Shown here in pieces: positions 25,908 to 37,717 of a stretch of 64,000 nt of DNA. Positions within the stretch are counted from its first letter, which is position 1. Each line of letters starts with the position of its first letter. The stretch comes from Astropecten irregularis (Eukaryota > Echinodermata > Asteroidea > Paxillosida > Astropectinidae). The stretch covers positions 22,365,217 to 22,429,216 of the forward strand of contig OZ020246.1 in NCBI GenBank assembly GCA_963971285.1. The letters are read 5' to 3'. The position numbers and the translations under genes were made by a program. Below the pieces are notes generated by a model. That model worked only from the letters and a program-made list of their open reading frames with translations, had not been told where the DNA came from and ran no database searches.

Positions 25908-26243
25908 CCTTGGAAGGATATCACAGCATCTGGGAAGGACTTCATAGCCAAGCTCCTGGTCATCTCTCCAGGTGAGCGTATGCTGGCATCGGAGGCCCTG
26001 AAGCATCCCTGGATCATCACCAACGCTGCCCAGTCCAGCCTGAAGAACCTCCACCGGTCAATCAGCCACAACTGGCTCAAGCGGACGTCCACCAAGAGCC
26101 GGTCCACCAAGTCTGCCCGCTCCACCAGATCAGCTCGCTCCGTCAAGTCCAACAGATCCAATAGATCCAACAGGTCGAACAAGTCTGACAGGAACAAAGT
26201 GCAGTTCAATGAATTAACAGATCTGACCAAAGAGTACAAGAAG
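25908..26243 (+). CDS. PSKH1: PSKH1-like serine/threonine kinase, C-terminal exon (partial gene)
   Basis: The acceptor TTGTCCACCCTATGCAG ends at 25907 and the donor AAG|GTACAGT starts at 26244, giving 336 bp, 112 codons, phase 0 on both sides. The exon opens with PWKDITASGKDF, goes on with the end of the kinase domain (PGERM with the conserved subdomain XI arginine, then LKHPW), then NLHRSISHNWLKR and a basic Ser/Arg tail (STKSARSTRSARS, then SNRSNRSNRSNKS) and ELTDLTKEYKK. From memory, vertebrate PSKH1 has the same order: LRHPWVV, MKNLHRSISQNLLKR, then STKSAQSTRSSRSTRSNKS. That tail is specific enough to name the family with good confidence. PSKH1 belongs to the CaM-kinase group and in vertebrates sits on Golgi and nuclear-speckle compartments; location here is inference. 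The catalytic motifs must be encoded upstream and were not found in this window. If the donor is not used, the frame ends at TAA 26283-26285. Confidence 0.88.
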
Positions 26244-26318
26244 GTACAGTATTTAATTCTCTCTCGCTCTCTTTGGTTGCATTAATCCACAATCAAATAC
26301 TATATGTGTACCTCCACC

Positions 26319-26529
26319 TTTAAACATAATGCTCCAAGAGATTGGTAACATACCCAAACAGAAATGTTCAAAGATTTACGCATAATAAACATTCAGGATA
26401 TGAAGATGGTGCTGGTAGAAACATACCGTTAAAATATTTCACAGATGACTGTCACTGTATCTTTCTTGATATTTTTGCTCTTGAATCTGCATTTCTTTGA
26501 CAAAAACCAAAGTATGGAATTACCTTTAA
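26319..26529. repeat. TTAA-family MITE, internally rearranged copy
   Basis: The left part (GATTGGTAACATACCCAAAC, then GGTGCTGGTAGAAACATACC) matches the 51670 copy. The right part (TTTGACAAAAACCAAAGTAT ending ATTACCTTTAA) matches the inverted tip of the 43466 type. The middle is missing. Confidence 0.65.
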
Positions 26530-28175
26530 TGGAGGGTTAGGGGCCTATTCAAGTATTCAATCATAACTCATGGTTAGTGTAAACGGAAATATTAAAAAAA
26601 AACATCAACAAATTTTATTCTCTTCACTTTTGAGAAGTTTCACATTATTTTGATGGGCAAGGCATCAATCAGAGTGCCAGTCGCCGTGGTTAGTGTGGAA
26701 GTAATACTCGTTTAACATCTAATAAGGAAAACTTATCAATGCCAAAACTATGTCTGTATTTTCAGAAACAACCCTTGCAAGGTTTCCTAAAAAAACTTCA
26801 TTGTGTTTATCTTTAGAGAAATGAAAGGTTCGATGTTTCAGGTTTCTGCTTTTGGAGTATAGCAAATTTCCAAATGGATTTTCTGTCATATAAACGTAAT
26901 TTTGTCTCTGTAATAGTCAGTTGTGGTACTTGTCCGCCAAAATGATTTAATTCATAGGCCCTATTGTCCTTGTTCTATCCTGATACAAGATGTTTTTCTG
27001 GAAGTTTGTTTTCATTGTTGAATTTGCGCATGTCTGCAAATTTAAAGAATAATGTAAACAAAACTTCAGTCTCCATTGTTCCTTCCACCCTCCCCTTCTG
27101 ACTTTCCAATTTTGAAGATTCTTATTTCCTATAGTTTTTTGCATTTCCATTGTGGCATTGTTGCAGTTTTCTTTTCCTTATATATATACCTCAGTCCAAC
27201 TATTAAGTAGCCTCATTTCCTGCCAACAAGTTTTTGCAAGTTTTCTTTTCTTTCTTCATTGCTACATGCCCTTAGTCATTCATAAGTGCCAGCGCACTTT
27301 GCCTATTGTTCACCCATGGGTCTATTTTCAAATTGGGAGATCAGAACTTGATTAAAATCCACCTGAATAAGGGTCAGGGGAGGTCGATTCCAGCATTGGC
27401 CCGCTGCGCCCCAGGCACACCAATCCAACACTGCTTCTACACCTAGATGGGCACCAGCCAAAAAAAGATCTTTTTAGGGGGTGTTTTAAGAAGAATATGC
27501 CATTTTTAGTTTCCAGAGGATTATGGCTTACAGCACGTTTCCTAAAATTGTTTAGGAGAGGGTGGTTGCAGAAGCATAATTTGTTTGGAGGGGACAGAAC
27601 CCCCCTGAATACATTCACAGCTTAAACGCTCAAGCTTGCTTGACATTGGTCCAGAAAGCACAAAAGATATGCCAGGTTTTATTAAAAACGATCACAAAAG
27701 ACTTGCAGGCCTGCTACATAGTACATCCACATCTACCTTATTGCACACATCACACATACTGAAAGTAAAAACTGAAAGCAAAAGTGTTTATGATTGTAAA
27801 AAGTAATTGATTTGCGGTATTAACACCATGAGACATAAATTATATTATTTTTTGTTAGTTTGGGTCTGGCTCTGAAAAGATCCTGTTAACTCGACGTTCT
27901 GGCCAGTATACTCTGGCCGTCTTCAGCTCAGGAGAAATGATTACTGGTATCTGAAGACGTTTTTTTCAGAGCCACTCAAACTCATAAAAGAGTATGTCCC
28001 ATGGAGTTACTGCAAATAAATTATTTCCACCAAGCATAGCCTTAAATGTAACCTACTCATGATTGTGTTGCTATTGAAAAGCTACTGATGTGAATACTTT
28101 TGGAAGAAAGAAAACTGTGCGTCATTTTTGTATCTCTTTAAATTGTTCTGCTGCCTTAATTACTGACAAGGTTTT

Positions 28176-28319
28176 AATGGGAGACTTTGGAGAACCAGTC
28201 TTCAAATCGACAGCGCACGCGCACGCAATTGTGAGCATGCGCGCGTTGTTTTGTGCCTGCGCTGTTGTGTGTGCGCGTGCGCTGTTGACTTGAAGACCGG
28301 TTCTCCAAAGTCTCCCATT
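28176..28319. repeat. TGGGAGACTTT foldback, copy 1
   Basis: AATGGGAGACTTTGGAGAAC at the left and GTTCTCCAAAGTCTCCCATT at the right pair exactly. Inside are alternating GCGCACGCGC-rich arms. Two more copies at 48889 and 49117. Confidence 0.85.
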
Positions 28320-28421
28320 GGGAAAACCTCTGAAATAGGCCATATGTTAGTATCAATACCACAATGGGATAATTAAGTATTAGACGGTCTCTCTTTCTCT
28401 TTTGTTTCTGCAAACTTTCAT

Positions 28422-28761
28422 TTAAAGGTAATGGTATAATTCATGATTGGTAAAGATCACATTCACACTTTGTCTAATCCAACATGTGCATGAAATAATA
28501 AATAATTTATGTGAACATTTTAGCTCAATCCGACATCTGAGTCACGAAAAAATAGTGAAAAACCAACTCAGTTTTTCTTTTAAAACATAAAGAATGGTTT
28601 TGATCGTACCCCAAGATCAAAACTGTTTTCCGTCTCTGTTTAACTAATTTCAGGAGAAATACAGCATTTCAGGCGGAAATATTTTAACGGTATGTTTCTA
28701 TCAGCACTACCCTCATACCCTGGGGTTTGGGTATGTTACCAATCCTGTACTGTACCTTTAA
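28422..28761 (-). repeat. TTAA-family MITE, full copy in reverse
   Basis: Starts TTAAAGGTAATGGTATAATT and ends GTACTGTACCTTTAA. Internal landmarks are GATCAAAACTG, ATTTCAGGCGGAAATATTTT and GGTATGTTTCTA. It reads opposite to the copies at 39490 and 51670. Confidence 0.8.
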
Positions 28762-28961
28762 GAAGTCTTTGTTGGTTAAGGATTTAATACAGAGTATGCT
28801 CAATATTGAGGCAGATGCAGTTTGCATATTGAGTGTATACTGGCAATATTTGTCAGCTTGGATTGTTTGTCAGTTTTTGATTATTTGTATGATGGAGAGA
28901 TTGTTTGGAGGTGTTTTTAATATAATTTTTTATGTTCTTCTCAATTGATTCTTCTGTGCAG

Positions 28962-28979
28962 GTCCCGGAAGCAAGGTAG
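28962..28979 (+). CDS. Proposed terminal exon of the PSKH1-like gene
   Basis: After a good acceptor (ATTCTTCTGTGCAG, ending 28961) the phase-0 frame reads GTC CCG GAA GCA AGG TAG, giving Val-Pro-Glu-Ala-Arg-stop directly after the ...EYKK end of the 25908 exon. Vertebrate PSKH1 also stops within about ten residues of the corresponding place, so a very short last coding piece is reasonable. The match is only splice-site and phase logic: five codons cannot be recognised by similarity. The alternative is reading through the donor at 26244 to stop at 26285. Sequence after 28979 would be 3' UTR and contains a foldback at 29069. Confidence 0.4.
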   Translation, partial: VPEAR

Positions 28980-29068
28980 CCTCTTTGTTTGACTTCCCAG
29001 AATGCACCCTCGACCTTCCCATCATGCATTGCTGGTGCGATGACATCTGGGGACAACGAATCGCCTAC

Positions 29069-29189
29069 GGGCCTGTTTGTTTTCAGGCATGTGATCAGTG
29101 ATCCTGCTGATCTGGATCCCATTTTGAGGTATCCTGCATGGGACGTGGATCTGCAAGATCACTGATCACGTGCTGAAACAAACAGGCCC
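29069..29189. repeat. Foldback, GGGCCTGTTTG ends
   Basis: GGGCCTGTTTGTTTTCAGGC and the right end GCTGAAACAAACAGGCCC are inverted, followed by ATGTGATCAGTGATC against GATCACTGATCACGT. It would lie in the 3' UTR of the PSKH1-like gene if the 28962 exon is correct. Confidence 0.8.
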
Positions 29190-29320
29190 TTAGTCTCATC
29201 AGGGATTTGGTTCTTCTGCTTGGTTGCGTATTTTTGTTAAGTTTTATTTAAAGCCAATGACATTGTACTGGTTGGTGACTTTGAAATTATACAAATACTA
29301 ATGAGAGACTTTCTTGTCAC

Positions 29321-29535
29321 TTGGGCCCTTTTCCAAACCCTGACTCCGGCGCTGTCATCGATATGCTGAAAATATAGATTGTGGCTTTTGACTGAAGCTG
29401 AATCTTTGTTTTCTTGTTCAAAATAGAGTATCTACTTCCAAACCATAGCCAAAAGCCTCTATTTTGATACCCGTTATTTTAGGATGGATTCACGAAATGG
29501 AACTGGAGCCGGAGCCGAGGTTTGGAATAGGGCCA
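29321..29535. repeat. GGCTC-end foldback MITE, copy 2
   Basis: GGGCCCTTTTCCAAACCCTG at the left, GGAGCCGGAGCCGAGGTTTG and GGGCC at the right. The centre shares GGATTCACGAAATGGA with the other copies. Confidence 0.75.
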
Positions 29536-31653
29536 TAGGAAGCAGTTGATCAAGACATTTTCTCTTATCATTCTTCTGAAAATGGGCACCGAAGCTGAAA
29601 TTGTCAAGTACCACGGAACCATAGTGTGACTGTTGACAATTTTAGTCACCAAAATATTCCATGAAATACTCATGCCTATAGATTGTTATTGCTGTTAAAT
29701 GTGACATTGACTGTTTGATTTAGTAATGAGTTGCATGTCCCCACAATTATGATTACTACAAATTGAACATGATTGGTTGGGCTAGAGTAGTCTTCAAATT
29801 CCAAATCAGATATTAGGAACTATTGTTTGTGTGAACGAATGAATGGGCTTGGTGCAGTTTTGCACGCGGCCTGCAACACAAATGGTTTAAATATATCGCA
29901 AGTTGGATGCGCTGAATATCTGATTTGGGTTTGATGAGTTCGCGAAGGCTGAAAATAGTCCAGATAGAAATTCTTTAATGCTTGGTTCAAACCAAAGATC
30001 CTATAGCTGCGCATGATAGCCTACTCTTTCAATATTACGCGCAACCAGATGAAGTACGCACAGGCGGCCATATTTAGTAAGCCAAATTTACTGTTTTCAT
30101 TTGGTGTGTGATTCTGGCCGAATAAATAATAATAATAGGCCTTAAATTAATAATGATTATAAAAATTATTTGTGTGAAAGTTTTGTCTCACAACAGTTGA
30201 ATTTGATGTTAATTGTCGTGTCCACACAGGCAAAAAAACGCGACCCAAAACGCACTGGTATGATTTCTATCAAACTGCACGTACCCATTGAAGCGTGGAG
30301 TTGGCATGCATCCTGTGCTATTACTCGCAGGCCCGCCTTGCATGATGGGAAAACCGGTATTTTTTGGGTGCACCGTTCACACAGCAAATAATCGCGACTA
30401 TTTGCAATCGCGACCCAAATAGTCACGCTTTTTTGTGTGTGTGAACGTGCCTACCAACATCAAAAAGCTCTGTTGCTTACTAAAATGGCGGTCAAATGAT
30501 ACTTCAATTTTTGGGGGCTGATTAGGTCGCAAGCAGCGCTATACTATCTTTGGTTCAAGCAACACTTTGACAAGGTGAAAGGGGAATTAGGGGTATCCTA
30601 TTGAGGACAATGACAAGATATTTGCAAGTGATCTATTATCTTGATTACACTAGGTTTAATATGAACAAGAACTGTAGGACTATAAAATTTGAATGGACAA
30701 AGTACAAAGGTATCTGAGGCTTCTTTGTAACCCTTAAAAGTTGGTGTCCCTGATTATTTGCTGTACAACTGCATTCCTTGTTTGCCAAGTTGTTGTAAGG
30801 AACATTTTTATCTCGGTCTTGTTGTCAAAATTATGTATTTTGAATGTGTACTAATTAGCAAGCTGGAGCTTGGGAGTTATATGAAATGACAACATCATAG
30901 GGCATTTGTTTCAAACCCTTAAGTGCTCAATTTCATGAACCTGCTCATCGTAAAAAAAAGAGAGAAGAAAACTATACATTAGACTTGTGTTAATTTTACC
31001 CGCAACTTCGCTTTGCTGAGTGAAACTTTGGTGTGCTTTTAGCAAATGTGTGCTAAGCGAATTCATGAAACTGACTTCAGATTTAGAGTTGTCACAAATG
31101 TAACCGTTTTGTTACCAAAGAAAGATGAAATGGGTGGTAAAACCTGTGGAGTGGTATATATGGGCTACGTGGTCAGAAAGCTAAGCACCTAGACAAGATT
31201 TCAGAGAACTGCTTAGCAAAATATAGCCTAAGAATCAGCCACACCATGTAATGTTGAAATTTGGTTGGCCACTTGCTTAGCAAATGTTCTCTGTGCTAAG
31301 AATGAAAAGCTCTTTAGGCTTACCCTCCGCCATGTAGATAAGCACTACATACTCAGCTTTCAGCAGATTAGACACTGATGCTGCTGGTTTGCAGCGTGGA
31401 AGACTAGAGTAGGCTTCCTATGAAACATGTGGTGTGTTCAGATGGAAGATTAGTTTATCCGGGGGTAAGTGTTCCTTAAGGAATAACAATGTTAGTACAA
31501 AACAGGCTTCCATTCACACAGCACTCTCACCTCTGACTCTGCTTAATACTTAGTTTGGGAATCATTCTGTAGAGGTTAGAGGTCATAGAATTAAAAGCTC
31601 CTCTTCGCTGTCTGGTGTCATGTGATGCAGGGTTAAATAAGAAAATGTCAAAC

Positions 31654-31785
31654 GAACAAAGATAATTGACTATTGGGGTCACCACCAACGTAGAGCTGGA
31701 TTGCTCAGTTGGTAGAGCGCCTGTACAGTATTCAGGAGGTCGCTGGTTCAAATCCGGCTCCAGTCAATTTTTCTTTGGTCACTTT
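31654..31785 (+). repeat. tRNA-derived SINE, best-preserved head
   Basis: After GAACAAAGATAATTGACTAT comes a tRNA-like stretch at 31693-31765: A-box TTGCTCAGTTGGTAGAGCGC and B-box GGTTCAAATCC, closed by GAGCTGG/CCAGTC-like ends. It continues with TTTTTCTTTGGTCAC. It is not scored as a tRNA gene because the anticodon arm is irregular and the sequence recurs with the same non-tRNA flanks at 7553 and 17100. Confidence 0.7.
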
Positions 31786-33187
31786 TCAATGAAGAAAATA
31801 TGATGTTTCATTGACAATATTCAGTGAATTGAAAGTAGGCCTGACCAAATTCATGATATCCAAATGTGAAAAATACCCACAGCAACCAAAAACCACAACA
31901 ACGACTTCAGGTTAGGACTGTAATTGTCCAAAGTTACATGATCATTCACAGTTATCTGACGCTCTAGGAGTCTAGGAGGGAGCAATATCCTGGTGATTTT
32001 TATTTCATTGTATGGAATCCATGAGGGACGTGTATGAGGGACATTGGCGACAACCTGTTGGGTTTGTGATGAGACAAACAAACCTGTGCAAAGCCATGGC
32101 AAACACGGCAGAGAGTATGTGGATGCTAGATCATTCCTTCCACAGGTCGGCAGGAACTGATGTGAATTAGTATAGAGAATACAGATCAGTTGTGAAAACA
32201 GATCAGTTATAAAACCTTGGAGTCCTTTGCTCTATTATCTAAAAGTGGGGTTCAAAAGTTGGGCTTAAAGTGAATATTGGTTTGTGACACAGCAAACAGT
32301 ACGAGAAGTTTTTCCCTTTTAGCAACACAAGAAAAATTGCTTCATTTTTGTTTTTATTTGCATGAAGTATTAACCGGACTTCTCTCCCCTGGGATCGGTT
32401 TCACCAAACTCATGGAAACTTACTATCAATCGTAGGACTTATGATGCATTGCAGCCCTGCGATGGGTTATCCTTCATAACTTGAGTTGCGATCTATCATA
32501 GGGTTTTGTGGAATCGACCTCTGGAGGAATAGAACAGTCCAGAATCTAGATTCTTGCATTCCAATGCAGGAAGCTTATTCTGATTGCATGCATTGAGGAT
32601 AATTTGCATGATCTTCAGCTGAATTTACCCCATATTCATAAAAACCTTTCTATTTAAACAGCCAAAAATATAGTCCATATAGATTATGTGTATAGGTAAA
32701 TCGTTATTAAAGAAACCGCTCACTGACACCACCTCAATGCACTTATAACAGACACTCATTTGTACACCAAAGATTCAACTTAATGAGATATATTCTTATG
32801 CATATACAAACAAAATGATTAAGTTATAAACACCAAATCTACCATACAGCTGTGTATATTGTAAATAGAGTACAATATAGATTGTAAATACAATATTTTA
32901 ATGTATGTCTTATCCTCATAGAAACTTTAGAATCATTATTTTTGCAGGCTAATTATCATTGTAAATTTTATGTTGATATAATCATTGGCCCAAGTTATAA
33001 GTAATTGTCGGAGAGTTATAACCCCCAAAGTAATTGCTCACATTGGACATTGTATATCTGGGAAGTTGTCACAACTTGACAGAAATCTTTCATTGTTGCT
33101 TTCAAAAAAAGATTTCTTTAATGTTATTTGCACAATTTGAAATATATTAATGAAGAAGAAACAGCAGGAATTAATGTTGAGTCTATG

Positions 33188-33424
33188 GGCATTTATGAAA
33201 CTAAGGCCCTGGCTCAGGCTCCAGCACTGACATCCATATGCTGAAAATATAGGTTGTGGTTTTTCATTGAAGCTGAAGCTCTGTTTTCCTTTTCAAACCA
33301 GAGAATCTACTTCAGAACCGCAGACAAAAGTCTCTATTTTGATATACGTTATTTTAGAATGGATTCACGAAATGGAGTTGGAGCCTGAGACGGAGCCCGA
33401 GCCTCCATTTCGTAAACGCCCATA
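33188..33424. repeat. GGCTC-end foldback MITE, copy 3
   Basis: GGGCATTTATGAAACTAAGG at the left with CTGGCTCAGGCTCCAG. At the right GGAGCCTGAGACGGAGCCC and TTTCGTAAACGCCCA. Same centre as the 9729 element. Confidence 0.8.
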
Positions 33425-34779
33425 AATGATGTTACACCATTCCAAGACACACCAAATGACCATTTTCTTTGAATTGAATAATCACCTAAATTTAAGCCAT
33501 TTGATCAGAAAAGTTTTTTCCATGATTATTCGCAGATCTTGTTTTGTTTATGCTATTTGCAATGTTTTATCCAATGGAAACACGCATTGTGATAGGAAGT
33601 TCTTGTATCAGAAATGTTACCTTTGTTTAAAAGATAGTCACTTTTTATCTCCAGTTTCAAACAATAGATGTATTATATAGAACATGATTGACCAAAAATA
33701 AAATTAAGAGATTATTCCTGAAAAGAAATTAGTTCATATGCTTATTTCTTGTGTAGTTGGGTTTTTTTTCTCCTGCACCTTGAGGAAAATTACTAGAAAA
33801 AGGGTTGACTGGCGACGTTGGTTTGGTTAAATTGAACACTAACAAAATAGGGACTGGGAACGAGTCTACGCCTAAAATGGGAATGTTCGTGATGTGATCG
33901 CGTTTTGAGTAGTGTGTCTGCCGCCCTCTATTGGCGTTTTGGTGGTTAACAACGCTCGACATCTCCACAAATCTTTTCCCCATATCTCCCCGCATTTTCC
34001 CTCCCCCTTTCAACTCCCATTTCGCATTTTCTCCAATGGGCAGTACGTGTGTAGCTTGGGCGATGAACGTAATCTTTAAGAAGTTTATGATGAAGTTTCC
34101 GGAGTTTTTGATATTACAGGAAGGCCTATTCAAATCATAGGACAACTGCCAATTGCCTTAGACCAATTCATCTATCGGTTCAAAATCAGTTCAATTATGC
34201 ATAATTTTATATGATTTTGCTGCCTGACATGGAGTTTTCAACTTGTGCTAGGCTAGCTATTGTCTATTGCGTTAAATTACATACTTCCCGGGCCGTTGCG
34301 TGCCTATCGGTAAATTCACGAAAGGATATGACGTACCCACGGTACCCTGCAGAAAGTATTGAAGGCTTGCCACGAAAATCTCCCAACAGTCATTCAAACA
34401 ACATACATGTACACAGGTACATGTACATGTATTATGACGTACAACGTAGGATACTGTGTAGTCTTGTTCAAGACGGTATTACGTAGTTGTACCTGGCCAA
34501 CAGATCGCACGTACGTGTACGTGTCAACAAAACAAACGACCCGAAATAACGTCTACGCTACACACACAAGCCTGTAATACCGTCTTGTCCATTTACTCCA
34601 AACTGCCCGGAAAATTCCGGGCAATAACCCCCCGCGAAGTCGGCGCATCATGACGTAGCCTTATTTGCATTAATATATTTAGAAAATTTGCATAGGGATG
34701 AAGTCTAGTACCGCAACGACGTCGCAAGCATTATATACAGTACGCATACACACGTGTATTTACAGTACTTGTAGATTAC

Positions 34780-34990
34780 ATGTGCCGTATAGATATCGTA
34801 CCATGGCTGCTGACGGATATCGTATTGAAATTGGAGGCCTTGGATTTTGCAACACAAATGTCGGGGATTCGAGAGTTTTCCGGAGAACAACAAAGGCTCT
34901 TAGACAACTTTGGGAATGGAATAAATTTACTAACCGTGCCCCTCGAAATCATCCCGTGCCTTCATGGAGCCCGGGAACAGACTCCATGGT
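34780..34990 (+). other. Unassigned open frame in a CpG-richer stretch, possible exon
   Basis: The frame starting MCRIDIVPWLLTDIV and continuing LEALDFATQMSGIREF and GEQQRLLDNFGNG has a protein-like composition, unlike the repeat-derived frames around it. It sits beside a CpG-richer segment (34480-35850) that could be a promoter. I do not recognise a family, no clear splice sites frame it, and a second frame (MAADGYRIEIGGLG) overlaps. It may be a first exon, a pseudogene piece or chance. Confidence 0.2.
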
Positions 34991-35863
34991 ATCATAATTC
35001 AGTGAAATTATTTCATTCATCCCTTCATTCATTCATTTATTTTGGCAACATACAAAAGTACTGTACACATGAAATACACAATAAATAACGAATAACAAAA
35101 GCCCGAGGATAACCCAAAAAGCTGTAAAATACGGCTTATTCATATCCTACAATTTCTCGAATCTGTTTGTGCCGCATGACAGTTGATCGAAGTATAATCA
35201 AGCCATGGCTTTGGTAATGACCATGGAGCTATATCTGTTGTTATTGCTCCATGGCAATAACGGTTGCGGCTGAGTTTCAAACGACCGTCATTACGTGATA
35301 TGCACACGGTATATCACGCCATACCACGTGCGTGGATTGGACGCTGACCAAAACAGCGCATTGCACCCCGTTGTTGACCTCAATGAATATGCAATTTCTA
35401 CACACAGAGGTCACGCTCAGTCTTCGTCACATGACACCAGAGTAAACCAACAAGACGTTGATATTTCGTAGGGCGGTGGAATGGTCCACTTTGTTCACGT
35501 GGGGTGGGTAATTGTTTGGAGGGACTAGCGCATAATCAACGTCTTGGACAAGACTAGATACTGTGCTGTGATTGGACATTGCACACACAATGGCCGCCCC
35601 CATATTTCATATTCGCATACGCTGGAAATCCGGCGAAAAAGTAAAGAAACACATAAGCTTTCGTCGACGAGTGGTACAAGGCGTGATAACCAGTACACCT
35701 AATTTGCATATTTCACACGACCGCTAGAGGTCGCTGTTTGCCTAATGTGCATTATTATTGTACGTGCAAACGATCGTGACGGGATCATGCGTGCGGGGGA
35801 TGGGATCGGGAGCGCTGTGAACAATAATGCACATGGTATGAATACGATACCGCCTTGACCTAG

Positions 35864-36050
35864 GCTACTCAGGCTCCGGCTCAGGCTCCGTTTCGTAAAT
35901 CTATTCTAAAATAACGCATATCAGAATTAGAGGCTTTTGGCTATGGTTTGGAAATACTCAGAGATTCAGCTTCAATGAAAAGCCACAACCTATATTTGCA
36001 GCAGATGAATGACAGAGCCAGAGCCTGAGCCGAGATTTGGAACAGGGCCC
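35864..36050. repeat. GGCTC-end foldback MITE, copy 4
   Basis: GGCTCCGGCTCAGGCTCCG at the left and CAGAGCCTGAGCCGAGATTT with GGGCCC at the right. TTTCGTAAATCTATTCTAAA and CAGCTTCAATGAAAAGCCAC match the other copies. Confidence 0.75.
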
Positions 36051-36479
36051 AAGTTTATACACAAATTGGCTACGTTCACTTAGAACAAACTGAACAAAAA
36101 AATGCATAAAGGGCAAGATACTGGGAGAAAGAGGCAGATAATGATGAATAATAATACATTTTGTAAGGTGCCAAATTCATTTATTACTAAAAATGATGCT
36201 TAAGGTGCACTTGTGCCAAAAAGAAAGAAAGACAAATTTACCATACCACTTATTTACGTGACAATAAATTAAGACACATTAAAGTTATCATTAATACAAT
36301 CATAATGCGATTTAAAGTTTTTTTTTTTTTTTTACAAATTAACAGAAGTTAGTGATGTAATGTCAAGAGGCAACTTGTTGCACAGAGATGGCCCTGCATG
36401 AGAGAATCAGAAAGCTCTGTCCCGCCCATTTATTGTGAAATTTAGGTTCTTCTTTATTAGCAATTATGAGTTTTGCGAA

Positions 36480-36724
36480 TTGATTTCCGCCTGAAATGGT
36501 GTATTTATCCAGAAATTAATTAGTCAAACAAAGACCGAAAACAGTTTTGATCTCGGGGTAAGATCAAAACCATTCTTTATGTTTTATAAGAAAACTTTTC
36601 TTGTGACTCGGATGACCGATTAAGCTCAAAGTTTTACAGCTGTGTTATTTTATGTATTATATTGGATTAGACAAAGCGTGAGCGCTGTTCTGTGAACTTT
36701 CCCAATCATGTATTATACCTGTAA
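36480..36724 (+). repeat. TTAA-family MITE, right half
   Basis: Begins inside the element (TTCCGCCTGAAATGGTGTAT), then GATCTCGGGGTAAGATCAAA, and ends CCAATCATGTATTATACC. The left tip is missing. Confidence 0.7.
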
Positions 36725-36947
36725 TTAATGACAAATTGTATTGTGGGGATGAGCCATGAATACAATGAAATAGCATAAATAGTTTAAACATTGGTCATGG
36801 TAACCAGTGGAGTGACTCTATGGTATGACCATGTTTTATCACAGACCTGGATGAACAGAAAACAAGCCTCCATGGTCTATGGTTTTATCGAGAGTATAAT
36901 AAACTGCTGTAAACTGCTCATCGGCCATGGCATTTTATAAAATGGTT

Positions 36948-37075
36948 GGAGTTACGAGGGCCTGACGTTTCGATCATATAGCAGGATCTTTATGGAAGGC
37001 TGTAGCCTTCATTGACGCTAGTGCCAACTGAGCTATCCAGCCCCATGTTGATGGTGTCCCTAAATAAATCATTAG
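36948..37075 (-). repeat. tRNA-derived SINE, head plus body
   Basis: On the - strand: GGGGCTGGATAGCTCAGTTG (A-box), then about 50 bp later GATCCTGCTATATGATCGAA with B-box GATCGAAAC and GTCAGGCCCTCGTAACTCC. This joins the head to the string seen alone at 4728, 8933, 10146 and 25262 and shows those are pieces of one SINE. Confidence 0.65.
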
Positions 37076-37717
37076 TTAGGTATAAGTGCATTTCACTTAT
37101 AATATTCATTAATACATTTAGTGAGCGCGATATTGCAACGATTTTTTAAATTAAATCTAAATGAAATTTTAATTTATTTAAATAAAACCAAAGGTTATTG
37201 GAAATTCTTCTTCCACTAAGCCTATTCTGTTTTTCCTTTAAAAAAAAACAATAAAAACTAAATTTTTTGTCCTTTAATTTAAAACATGATTAATGCCAAG
37301 TGATTTAAATCGAGCGATTTAATCAAATAACCTTGCTCATTGCTATTTGAATCATTTAAATAATTTAAATAGCCCATAAATGCTAAAAAACAGGTGTAAT
37401 CATCAAAATACATTTCAACTTGATTACCAATCAGTCTCTAAAACGCAGTAAATAATTTGATATTAGGCATACGTCATTACACTAGGAAATTTTAATGAAA
37501 TTTGAATTTATTAAAATGTTAATTAACACATTTAACGCAATTAACAACAGATCTAAAAATACAACAAACATAAGTACAACCATCACTGAAAATAACGGGC
37601 AAATGCCCAAGGTCATGAAAGTGCATCGATCCATTAAGCCTCGTCATATTGAGATACTGACCGATCAGAAAAATACGATTGGTCTATGTCTGGTTGCCAA
37701 AGTGACATTGTCTTAAC

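Larger units (their letters stand above)
26244..28961 (+). other. Proposed last intron of the PSKH1-like gene
   Basis: Runs from the GTACAGT donor to the acceptor CTTCTGTGCAG. It holds two TTAA-family MITEs and a hairpin-forming foldback (listed separately). The stretch 26530-28170 shows no exon; it has an inverted motif around 27890-27975 (TCTGGCCAGTATACTCTGGC between AAAGATCCTG-like and GAAGACG sequence). Confidence 0.5.

Noticed and set aside
31693-31765. Functional tRNA gene
   Set aside because: A- and B-boxes are present but the cloverleaf is irregular and the unit recurs with the same non-tRNA flanks, so it is a SINE head.
33729-34145. 138-codon open frame on the - strand
   Set aside because: Low-complexity Lys/Asn/Pro composition, overlapped by an open frame on the other strand, no family recognised.
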